Source: Streptomyces diastatochromogenes (GTDB lineage Bacteria; Actinomycetota; Actinomycetes; Streptomycetales; Streptomycetaceae). From it: a stretch of DNA of 64,000 nt. The DNA lies in contig JAPTYK010000001.1 of the NCBI GenBank assembly GCA_026913215.1, positions 2,976,001 to 3,040,000 on the forward strand, given 5' to 3'. The position numbers were made by a program, and so were the translations under genes. The notes below the pieces were generated by a model that did not search any database, was not told the DNA's origin, and saw only the letters and a list, made by a program, of their open reading frames with translations. Of this stretch, positions 55,957 to 64,000 are shown in pieces (position 1 is the stretch's first letter; the number at the start of each line of letters is the position of its first letter).

Positions 55957-56706
55957 ATGTCGTACGACACCCAGGTCCCGCCTGCCGCCGCCCCGCAGGC
56001 CATGCGCAACGGCCTCGGCACCGCGGCCCTGATCCTCGGCATCATCGGCACGGTCTCCGGCTTCGTCCCGTTCTTCTTCTGGCTGGCCGGCATCCTCGGC
56101 CTGATCGCCCTGATCCTGGGCCTCGTCGGCAAGGGCCGCGTCAAGCGCGGCGAGGCGAACAACAAGGGAGTGGCACTCACCGGCGCGATCCTGGGCCTCG
56201 CGGCCCTGATCCTCTCGGTGGTCGGCGCGGTCATCACGTTCACGGCCGTCAAGAACGCGGTCGACGAGATCGACAAGACCATCAAGGACACGGCCCCGAA
56301 GGACCCGGCGGCGAAGAACCTCGCGGACGGCGACAGCTCGGTCTACGACGACAACCTCAAGGTCACGGTCTCGGACCCGAAGGCGTACTCCCCGAGCGAG
56401 GTCGCGGTCGGCCACACCGCGGGCAACAAGGCCTACCAGGTGACCGTCGTCATCGAGAACGGCGGCAAGAAGAAGTTCGACGCCGTCGGCGTCACCCTGA
56501 CCGGGCGGGCCGGCAAGAACGGCGTCACCGCCGAGCAGATCTTCGACGAGAAGGTCGGCACGGGCTTCCAGGGCAGCATCCTGCCCGGCAAGAAGGCCAC
56601 CGTCACCGTCGCCTTCGACGCCCCCAAGGACGCCAAGGACCTGACCGTCGAGGTCCACCCCGGCTTCGACTACAACGCCTCCCAGTGGGAGCTGAAGGTC
56701 GGCTGA
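55957..56706 (+). CDS. DUF4190 + DUF4352 membrane-anchored protein
   Basis: A 249-residue protein: a DUF4190 double-helix membrane module (AALILGIIGTVSGFVPFFFW, GVALTGAILGLAALILSVVG, ending in AVITFTAVKN) and an extracytoplasmic DUF4352-type immunoglobulin-like domain (VYDDNLKVTVSDPKAYSPSE; KAYQVTVVIENGGKKKFDAV). The start follows GGGAGGAC. The function is unknown; it is cotranscribed with the next lipoprotein gene. The frame is intact. Confidence 0.85.
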   Translation: MSYDTQVPPAAAPQAMRNGLGTAALILGIIGTVSGFVPFFFWLAGILGLIALILGLVGKGRVKRGEANNKGVALTGAILGLAALILSVVGAVITFTAVKNAVDEIDKTIKDTAPKDPAAKNLADGDSSVYDDNLKVTVSDPKAYSPSEVAVGHTAGNKAYQVTVVIENGGKKKFDAVGVTLTGRAGKNGVTAEQIFDEKVGTGFQGSILPGKKATVTVAFDAPKDAKDLTVEVHPGFDYNASQWELKVG

Positions 56707-56790
56707 CCCGGGCCGGACCCCGCACGCACCACGAGGACCGGGGCCCTTCGGGGCCCCACCCCCGCACGACCCCCTCTCGGAGACACCACC

Positions 56791-57537
56791 ATGCGCACCG
56801 CCCCCCACCGCCGCACCGCCCTCGTCGCCGTCCTGGGCGCCGCCCTCGCCCTCGGCACCACCGCCTGCGGCCCGTTCTCGGACGACGCGAAGCCGGCCGG
56901 GCCCTTCGGGGATCTGAGCGGTTCGCAGATCGTCGACAAGGCCTTCGCGGCGACGAAGGACGCGAAGTCCCTGAGCGCCGACGTCGACCTGAGGGCCCCC
57001 GGCGCTCCGATACGCGGCTTCCTCTCCCTCGACACCCGGGGGAAGTGCGCCGGCACCCTGACCATGGGCGCGACCGACACGGTCGAACTGGTCAAGAACA
57101 ACAGCAAGAACGTCTACCTGCGCTTCGACGAGGCCTTCCTCCGCAAGCAGGTCGCGGACGAGAACCCCGAGACGCAGGAGGCCGCCCTCAGGCAGCTGCG
57201 GGGCCGCTGGGTGAAGTCGCCCGCCTCCGACCCCGACAGCAGGGACATCCTGGCGCTCTGCGACCTGGAGACGCTCCTCGGCAAGTTCCAGCCCGGCCCG
57301 AGCGGCATCGCGCAGGGCGCCGAGACCACCGTCGGCGGACGGAAGGCACTGCCCCTGACGGCGCCGGACGGCAACGGCGGGAGCACCACCGTCTACGTGG
57401 CCACGAAGGGCACCCCGTACGCCCTGAAGATCGTCGTGAAGGGCGGCGAGGAGCCGGGGACGATCGCCTTCTCCCACCACGGAAAGCCGGTCGAGGCGAA
57501 GGCCCCGGCGGCGAAGGACGTCTTCACGACCGGCTGA
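56791..57537 (+). CDS. LppX/LprG-like lipoprotein
   Basis: A 248-residue lipoprotein with signal peptide and lipobox LGTTAC (Cys about residue 26). The body (GSQIVDKAFAATKDAKSLSA, then VELVKNNSKNVYLRFDEAFL; LPLTAPDGNGGSTTVYVATK) has the pattern of the Streptomyces lipoproteins related to mycobacterial LppX/LprG, which bind lipids in a hydrophobic cavity. The lipid role is inferred from the family. GGAGACACC precedes the start. The frame is intact. Confidence 0.75.
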   Translation: MRTAPHRRTALVAVLGAALALGTTACGPFSDDAKPAGPFGDLSGSQIVDKAFAATKDAKSLSADVDLRAPGAPIRGFLSLDTRGKCAGTLTMGATDTVELVKNNSKNVYLRFDEAFLRKQVADENPETQEAALRQLRGRWVKSPASDPDSRDILALCDLETLLGKFQPGPSGIAQGAETTVGGRKALPLTAPDGNGGSTTVYVATKGTPYALKIVVKGGEEPGTIAFSHHGKPVEAKAPAAKDVFTTG

Positions 57538-57545
57538 CCGATATG

Positions 57546-57588
57546 TGCGAGAGGGCCGTCACCCGGGGGGGGGAACGGCCCTCTCGCA
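57546..57588. terminator. Bidirectional terminator with a nine-G loop run
   Basis: TGCGAGAGGGCCGT (57546-57559) pairs perfectly with ACGGCCCTCTCGCA (57575-57588). The loop holds a run of nine G, one of the longest homopolymers in the window. It lies between convergent genes. Confidence 0.85.
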
Positions 57589-57603
57589 CGCGTGCCGGAC
57601 GGG

Positions 57604-58347
57604 TCAGACCCGGTGCCGCACCCACACGTTGGGCTCCACGTACACCGCGTAGCCGCGCGTGGCCTCGCAGTGGACCGGGACCAGGGCGCCCGGGACCTCG
57701 ACCGGGCCGTCCGTGTCGAAGGGGAGGCCGGTCCAGTCGCGCCACTGCTCGACGGAGCCGGAGACGGTCATGGAGGCCGGGGCGACCGCCTCGACGACAC
57801 CGCCCGCGCGCACGTGGACGCGGAGCCACGGGTCCTGCGGCAGGCCGTCCTCCCGCGTGCGGAAGGCGTACTCGTGCATGGAGGCGGCGGCCTCCAGGTG
57901 CTTGCCGTTGGGGCGGACCGGGGCGACCAGCTGGGAGAAACCGAGCCGGCGGACGTTCTCCCGCAGGGCGGTGAGCATCGTGTGCGAGAGGCCCCTGCCG
58001 AGGTGGCCGAGGTCGACGGTGATCTCGATCGCGCTCACCGTGTCGGCCTCCCGGCCGTGCCGCAGGTCGGAGAAGGCCCAGTTGAGGACCTCGTCCCAGC
58101 CCCGGGCGGGCAGCTCGCCGCGGTCCTCCTCGTCGAGCCGGAAGGGCACGCTGAAGCCCCGGGCGACGACCGCGCCCCCGGCGTCGGTGGCGACGAGCAC
58201 GTACTCCGGGAACTCCCGGACGATCCGGCCCATGTTGGCCCAGCCGACCGGGTCGTACATCACGAACTCGGGCCACAGGTCCTTCATGGACCACATCGCC
58301 CCTTCGAGCTCGGGTCGTTCGGCGAGGGTGGTGACGCGGATGTCCAT
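57604..58347 (-). CDS. GNAT-fold N-acetyltransferase-like protein
   Basis: A 247-residue protein: DIRVTTLAERPELEGAMWSM, VLVATDAGGAVVARGFSVPF, AIEITVDLGHLGRGLSHTML with a weak acetyl-CoA loop (RGLSHTM), and APVRPNGKHLEAAASMHEYA. Members are annotated N-acetyltransferase without known substrate. The frame is intact. Confidence 0.75.
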   Translation of the reverse strand: MDIRVTTLAERPELEGAMWSMKDLWPEFVMYDPVGWANMGRIVREFPEYVLVATDAGGAVVARGFSVPFRLDEEDRGELPARGWDEVLNWAFSDLRHGREADTVSAIEITVDLGHLGRGLSHTMLTALRENVRRLGFSQLVAPVRPNGKHLEAAASMHEYAFRTREDGLPQDPWLRVHVRAGGVVEAVAPASMTVSGSVEQWRDWTGLPFDTDGPVEVPGALVPVHCEATRGYAVYVEPNVWVRHRV

Positions 58348-58420
58348 GCGACGAGGTTAAAGATCGCTCACCAGGCCGCTCAAACGTTTTTCCCGCAAGA
58401 GCCGCGGGAGTCGCGGGAGC

Positions 58421-59091
58421 TTACGGGAGCTTCTGCTGCGGGCAGGTGCCGAGGACCTTCTTCATCGCGTCCCGCTCCCCCGCCGTCACCCACACCCCGT
58501 ACTTCTTCTTCACCGCGACCTGCCGGGCCACGTACGTGCAGCGGTAGGCCCGGTTCGGCGGCAGCCAGGTGGCGGCGTCGCCGTCGGACTTGCCGCGGTT
58601 GGTGGCGGCGTCGACGGCGAGGAGGTTGAGCGGGTCGTTGGCGAAGCGGCGCCGGGTCTCGTCGTCCCACTTCTGCGCCCCCTTCTGCCAGGCGTCGGAG
58701 AGCGCGACGACATGGTCGATGTCGACCTTGGAGCGGCCCCGGACGTAGCGGACGGTGGTGCCGGTGTACGGGTCGTCGGTGAGCGTCCCGGAGGCGACCT
58801 TGCAGTGCCCGTCCGTGAAGCGGACGCCGGTCAGGTCCCGCTTGAGTATGTCGTCACGGGTGCCGCAGCCGTTCCTGTCGACGTCCACCCAGGCCCGGCC
58901 GAACTTCTCCCGCTCGTACCCGGTCTTCGGGGCGCGGCCCTTGACGGCGAGCGCGTCCACCGCGGCGAGCGCCGTGCCGGGCGCGCCGGGCTTCCGCCCG
59001 ATCCACCGCCTCCGCCCGGCGCACAGGCCCCGGCCGTGAGCGCGACGGTGGCGGCGAGGGCCGCGGGCAGGATCGTTCGACGTGTCAGCAC
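58421..59091 (-). CDS. Secreted HNH nuclease (DUF1524 type), lipoprotein-like (frameshifted)
   Basis: A signal sequence with a lipobox-like ALTAGAC precedes a Gly-rich linker. The body is a DUF1524/GmrSD-like HNH nuclease: REKFGRAWVDVDRNGCGTRD, then VDIDHVVALSDAWQKGAQKW carrying the HNH His, DPLNLLAVDAATNRGKSDGD with the Asn, and RAYRCTYVARQVAVKKKYGV. A break near 59000 (missing G or C) separates the signal from the body. Secreted nucleases of this type degrade external DNA. About 223 residues. Confidence 0.83.
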
Positions 59092-59192
59092 CCTGGGATC
59101 CTAGGCCGCCGCGCGCCGGACCCCGGGGATCTTCGGTCCCGACGGGACCGCGGGCGTCGCCGTCCCGGCCTTCTCCCGGGAGGGGGAACGGC

Positions 59193-59222
59193 GCGGCGCC
59201 CCCTGGGACCAGGGGGCGCCGC
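59193..59222 (-). terminator. Terminator after mfd
   Basis: GCGGCGCCCCCT (59193-59204) pairs perfectly with AGGGGGCGCCGC (59211-59222) over a 6-nt loop, 16 nt past the mfd stop. Confidence 0.88.
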
Positions 59223-59237
59223 ACAGTGGTCCCGGCC

Positions 59238-62200
59238 TCAGCCGCCGAGGATCGTCGTCAGGAACTCGCCCGTCCACGCGAGGAGTTCACGGCCCACCAC
59301 CGGCTTCCCGCCGATCTTGCCGGTCGTCGGGCGGGGCACCAGGATCTGGTGGACGGCCGGCTTGATGACGGACTTCGGGTGGAGGCGCTTGAGGCGCAGC
59401 TCCTGGGACTCGCGCAGTTCCACCGGGGCGAAGCGGATGTTGGAGCCCTGGAGGACGATCTCGCCGACCCCGCACGCGCGCGCGAGCATCCGCAGGCCCG
59501 CGACGAGCAGCAGGTTCTCGACCGGCTCGGGCAGCTTGCCGTACCGGTCGGTGAGCTCCTCGCGCACGGCCCTGATGTCCTCCTCCGAGTTCGCGGAGGC
59601 GATCGAGCGGTAGGCCTGGAGCCGCAGCCGCTCGCCCGGCGCGTAGTCGTGCGGCATGTGGGCGTCGACCGGCAGCTCGATCTTCACCTCAAGGGGGGTC
59701 TCCTCCTCGACGCCGCCCTCCATCTGCGCCCGGTAGTCGGCGACGGCCTCGCCGACCATCCGTACGTACAGGTCGAAGCCGACGCCCGCGATGTGACCGG
59801 ACTGCTCGCCGCCGAGCAGGTTGCCCGCGCCGCGGATCTCCAGGTCCTTCATGGCGACGTACATGCCGGCGCCCATCTCGGTGTGCTGGGCGATCGTCGC
59901 GAGCCGCTCGTGCGCGGTCTCCGTGAGCGGCTTCTCCGGCGGGTACAGGAAGTAGGCGTACCCGCGCTCCCGGCCCCGTCCGACCCGGCCGCGCAGCTGG
60001 TGGAGCTGGCTGAGGCCGAAGTTGTCGCCGCGCTCGACGATGAGGGTGTTGGCGTTGGAGATGTCGATGCCGGACTCGACGATCGTCGTCGAGACGAGCA
60101 CGTCGAACTTCTTCTCCCAGAAGTCGACCACGACCTGTTCGAGCGCCTGCTCCGACATCTGGCCGTGGGCGGTCGCGATCCGCGCCTCGGGGACGATCTC
60201 GCGCAGCCGCGCGGCGGCCCGGTCGATCGAGTCGACCCGGTTGTGGATGTAGAAGACCTGGCCCTCGCGCAGGAGTTCGCGCCGGATCGCGGCGCCGATC
60301 TGCTTCTCCTCGTACGGGCCGACGAAGGTGAGGACCGGGTGCCGCTCCTCCGGCGGGGTGGTGATCGTCGACATCTCCCGGATGCCGGTGACCGCCATCT
60401 CCAGGGTGCGCGGGATCGGGGTGGCGGACATCGTCAGCACGTCGACGTTGGCGCGGAGCTTCTTCAGCTGCTCCTTGTGCTCGACGCCGAAGCGCTGCTC
60501 CTCGTCGACGATGACCAGGCCCAGGTCCTTGAACTTGGTCTCGGAGGAGAAGAGGCGGTGGGTGCCGATGACGACGTCGACCGAGCCCTCCCGGAGCCCC
60601 TCCATGGTCGCCTTCGACTCGCTCTCCGACTGGAACCGGGACAGCGCCCGCACCTTCACCGGGAACTGCGAGTACCGCTCGCTGAACGTGCCGAAGTGCT
60701 GCTGCACGAGCAGCGTCGTCGGGACGAGGACCGCGACCTGCTTGCCGTCCTGGACGGCCTTGAAGGCGGCCCGCACCGCGATCTCCGTCTTGCCGTAGCC
60801 GACGTCGCCGCAGATCAGACGGTCCATGGGGACCGTCTTCTCCATGTCCTCCTTCACCTCGGCGATGGTGGACAGCTGGTCGGGCGTCTCCGCGTACGGG
60901 AAGGCGTCCTCCAGCTCCCGCTGCCAGGGGTGTCCGGTCCGAAGGCGTGCCCGGGGGCCGCCATGCGGGCCGAGTACAGCTTGATGAGGTCGGCGGCGAT
61001 CTCCTTGACCGCCTTCTTCGCGCGCTGCTTCGTCTTCGTCCAGTCCGCGCCGCCGAGCCGGTGCAGGGTCGGCGCCTCGCCGCCCACGTACTTGGTGACC
61101 TGCTCCAGCTGGTCGGTCGGGATGTACAGACGGTCGCCGGGCTGGCCGCGCTTCGCGGGCGCGTACTCGACGAGGAGGTACTCGCGGGTCGCGCCCTGCA
61201 CGGTCCGCTGCACCATCTCGACGTACCGGCCGACGCCGTGCTGCTCGTGCACGATGTAGTCGCCGACCTCCAGGGTCAGCGGGTCGATCGTCTTGCGGCG
61301 CTTGGCCGGCATCCGCTGGCCGTCCTTGCCGGCCGCCTTCTGGCCCGACAGGTCGGTCTCCGTCAGCACCGCCAGCTTGAGCACCGGGTCGACGAAGCCG
61401 TAGTCGATGGAGCCGGTCGACACGTGCACGACGGCCGGCGCGATCTCCGCGAGGTCCGCGTCGAGCCGGGCCGCGATGCCCTCGCCGCCGAGGACCTCGA
61501 CCGTGCGGGACGCGGGGCCGTGGGCCTCCGTCACGTACACCGTCCGCCAGCCGTCGGCCAGCCAGCCCTTGGTGTCGGCGAGCGCGCGGGCGGTGTCGCC
61601 GCGGTACGACTCGGGGGCGCGCATGCCGAGGGTGAGCGTGTCGGCCGCCTGGTCGACGTCCGCCGCGAACGGCGACACCGACCACCAGGCCATGCCCAGC
61701 TCGGCCGCCCGGTCCCGTACGTCCGCGATCCCCCACAGGGAGGCCGCGCCGACATCGATCGGGGCCTCGCCGCCGCCGGCGGTCGCCGCCCAGGACGCCT
61801 GCAGGAACTCCTGGCTGGTGGCGACGAGGTCGGCGGCCCGGGTCCGCACCCGCTCGGGGTCGCAGACGACGGCCATCGAGCCCTTGGGCGGGACGTCGAG
61901 CAGCAGCTCCATGTCGTCGACGAGGACCGGCGCGAGGGACTCCATGCCCTCGACCGCGATCCCCTCGGCGATCTTGTTCAGCAGCTCGCCCAGCTCCGGG
62001 TGTTCGACGGCGAGCGCGGCGGCCCGCTCGCGCACCTCGTCGGTCAGGAGCAGCTCACGGCAGGGCGGCGCCCACAGTCCGTGCTCGGCGACCTCCAGGG
62101 ACCGCTGGTCGGCGACCTTGAAGTACCGGATCTCCTCGACGTCGTCGCCCCAGAACTCGATCCGGAGCGGGTGCTCCTCCGTCGGCGGGAAGACGTCCAG

Positions 62201-62766
62201 GATGCCGCCGCGCACGGCGAACTCGCCGCGCTTCTCCACGAGCTCGACGCGGGAGTACGCGGCGGCCGCGAGCCCCTCGACGACCTCGTTCAGATCGGCG
62301 GCCTGCCCGCTCCTGAGGGCCACGGGCTCCAGGTCTCCCAGCCCCTTGACCTGCGGCTGGAGCACGGAGCGGATGGGCGCGACGACGACGGAGACGGGAC
62401 CGGCGGCGGGGTCGTCGTCGCGGGGTGCGCGAGCCGCCGCAGCACGGCGAGCCGCCGGCCCACGGTGTCGGAGCGGGGCGAGAGCCGCTCGTGTGGCAGG
62501 GTCTCCCAGGAGGGGTACTCGACGACCGTGTCCGGGTCCAGGAGCGAGCGCAGCGCCGCCGCCAGGTCCTCGGCCTCCCGCCCGGTCGCCGTCACCGCCA
62601 GCACCGGCCGCCCCGAGTCCCGCGCCAGCGCCGCCACCGCGAACGGCCGCGCGGCCGCCGGACCCACCAGGTCCACCTGCGGGCGGTTCCCGTCCGCCGC
62701 TGCCTTCACCGCCTCGGCGAGGGCGGCGTCCTTGACGACGACATCGAGCAGACCGTGCAGACTCAT
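59238..62766 (-). CDS. mfd: Transcription-repair coupling factor Mfd (two frameshifts)
   Basis: A roughly 1175-residue DNA translocase that removes stalled RNA polymerase and recruits UvrA. N-terminal UvrB-like module ([40 protein letters not shown]), RNAP-interaction domain ([20 protein letters not shown]), RecG-like motor with Walker [19 protein letters not shown] box ([15 protein letters not shown]), motif [15 protein letters not shown], and motif [23 protein letters not shown]-terminal UvrA-binding domain ends [14 protein letters not shown]. Breaks near 62420 and 60930 are single missing bases. The ATG is at 62766. Confidence 0.96.
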
Positions 62767-62912
62767 GGAACTTCCATCCCGGGTTCGTACGACGGGGGCG
62801 GGCAACGCGAACAGCCCGACACGTCTCTCACGGGCCGGGTGATGCCGGACCTCCACGGCCCGGTGCGCCCCAGCCTACGACGCACCGCAGACACCCGCTT
62901 CCGAAACACGGC

Positions 62913-62949
62913 GCGGCCCCGGCGGACCCGGCAGGGTCCACCGGGCCGC
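62913..62949 (-). terminator. Terminator hairpin after the ABC permease gene
   Basis: A near-perfect stem, GCGGCCCCGGCGGACCC with GGGTCCACCGGGCCGC around GGCA, lies 21 nt past the leftward stop at 62970. Confidence 0.65.
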
Positions 62950-62969
62950 CCCGTTCCGTCCCGCGACGG

Positions 62970-64000
62970 CTACTCGCTCGCGATCGCGTTCAGGACGTTC
63001 ATCCGGCCCGCCCGGAACGCCGGGACCAGCGCCGCGAACAGTCCCACGAAGGCGGAGCCGACGAAGACCGTCACGATGGTCGGCCAGGGGATCTCCAGGA
63101 CGCCGAGGCCCTCCAGCGCCAGGAGCTTCTGGGCGGCCGTGCCCCAGCCCATGCCCAGGCCGAGGCCCAGGAGCGCGCCGAAGAGGGCGATGACCACGGA
63201 CTCCAGGCGGATCATGCGGCGGAGCTGGCGGCGGGAGAGGCCGATGGCGCGCAGGAGGCCGATCTCGCGGGTGCGCTCGACGACGGAGAGGGCGAGGGTG
63301 TTCACGACGCCGAGGACCGCGACGACGATGGCGAGGGCGAGGAGCCCGTACACGATGTTGAGGAGCTGGCCGACCTGGTCCCGCAACTGCTCCTTGTAGT
63401 CGGCCTGGTTGCTGACCTTGTACTGCGGGTACGGCGCGAGGGCGTCCTTGAGGGACTTGTACGCGGCCGTCTCCTGGCCGTCCCGGGCGCCGGCGAGGAT
63501 GAGCAGGCTGTTCGGGACCCGGTCGGCGGGGAGGTACGAGGCGACGGTGGTGACGTTGGTGTACATCGCCCCGTTGTCGACCTGCCCGGTGTCCGCGGTG
63601 ATCGCCGCGACCTTCAGCTTCGCCGTGTCGCCGCCCTTGAAGGCGACGGTCAGGACGTCGCCGACCTTCACGCGGTGCTTCGCCGCGTACTCGCTGCCGA
63701 CGGACATGGCGTCCTTGCCGTAGGCGTCGGTGAGCGTGCCCGCGGTGATCTCGCGGCGGACGTCCTTGACGTACGTCGGGTCGGTGGCGGACAGGTTGAG
63801 CTTGTCGGCCTTGCCGTGCGGGTCGGTGACGGTGACGTCGACCCACTTGTAGGTGGTGACGTGGTCCAGGCCGGGGACCTTCGACAGCGCGGCGCGCGCC
63901 TGCGGCACGATCGGCTGCCCCGTGCCGGACTGGATGATGAAGTCGGCGCCGACGGAGCGGTCGAGTTCCTCGGTGGCCGAGGCGACCATCGAGGAGCCGA
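62970..64000 (-). CDS. FtsX-domain ABC transporter permease, 5' part outside the window
   Basis: The C-terminal 343 residues of a MacB/FtsX-type permease. Seen are the extracytoplasmic domain (SSMVASATEELDRSVGADFI; VSNQADYKEQLRDQVGQLLN) and the final FtsX block with four helices (IVVAVLGVVNTLALSVVERT, REIGLLRAIGLSRRQLRRMI, VVIALFGALLGLGLGMGWGT, ending FRAGRMNVLNAIASE). The frame is open at the window edge. Its ATPase is probably upstream, outside. It is a paralogue of the permease at 21802, with the same C-terminal motif. Confidence 0.9.
   Translation of the reverse strand, partial: GSSMVASATEELDRSVGADFIIQSGTGQPIVPQARAALSKVPGLDHVTTYKWVDVTVTDPHGKADKLNLSATDPTYVKDVRREITAGTLTDAYGKDAMSVGSEYAAKHRVKVGDVLTVAFKGGDTAKLKVAAITADTGQVDNGAMYTNVTTVASYLPADRVPNSLLILAGARDGQETAAYKSLKDALAPYPQYKVSNQADYKEQLRDQVGQLLNIVYGLLALAIVVAVLGVVNTLALSVVERTREIGLLRAIGLSRRQLRRMIRLESVVIALFGALLGLGLGMGWGTAAQKLLALEGLGVLEIPWPTIVTVFVGSAFVGLFAALVPAFRAGRMNVLNAIASE

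Overview
The window is chromosomal DNA from a Streptomyces. GC is very high and GC-biased at third codon positions. It carries a tRNA-Leu with a UAA anticodon whose sequence matches bldA, and marker genes such as divIC, DUF501, eno, paired Rpf/LysM proteins and mfd. From memory, the backbone gene order resembles the sigI-hut-cbs-bldA-ndh-eno-rpf-P450-mazG-mfd stretch of the S. coelicolor core chromosome; I could not align it. A strong technical signal runs through everything. Roughly half of the protein genes are broken by one-base shifts, and where I read the site it was almost always a G or C run that is one base short. I therefore treat most frameshifts as assembly errors, give full gene spans, and describe the reconstructed protein.

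Layout. 1-6.7 kb: the 3' part of a SigB/F-type sigma factor, a small conserved protein, and the leftward, tightly overlapping histidine-utilisation operon (hutU, an M20 amidohydrolase, hutF, hutI). 6.8-11.6 kb: a PLP decarboxylase, an SRPBCC protein, a four-gene cassette of Roadblock/LC7-type and DUF4388-like proteins, and an RpiR-type regulator. 11.9-17.3 kb: cystathionine beta-synthase, a divergent SGNH esterase, an IS5-type insertion (14439-15936) whose inverted repeats enclose both a transposase and an unrelated membrane-protein gene, and a thiolase. 17.5-24.3 kb: conserved hypotheticals, a Bax-inhibitor-like protein, bldA, and an ABC transporter of the FtsX/MacB type. 24.4-37.8 kb is leftward core: a cyclopropane-fatty-acid-synthase-like enzyme, type II NADH dehydrogenase, Ppx, DUF501, DivIC, enolase, two resuscitation-promoting factors (the first under a ydaO-type c-di-AMP riboswitch), a P450, MazG and a SurA-like lipoprotein, with one rightward globin-reductase.

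37.8-58.4 kb is more accessory. A divergent GT2/YfhO pair, likely a lipid-linked glycosylation unit, has a stand-alone TnpB element in its intergenic region. PadR-HAAS, GNAT, DUF2625, VOC and B-lectin genes follow. Then comes a HelD/HelR-like RNA-polymerase-protecting motor with a rifamycin-associated element at its promoter, an ECF-like sigma factor unit, a Ser/Thr kinase with its membrane partner, and an unusual HTH-methylase-TRD protein with HPPF in place of NPPF. 58.4-64 kb: a secreted HNH nuclease, mfd, and the 3' part of another FtsX-type permease.

Themes that link the genes are developmental control (bldA and a TTA codon in the Roadblock cassette; Rpf cell-wall hydrolases under c-di-AMP), envelope modification, and antibiotic stress (helR).
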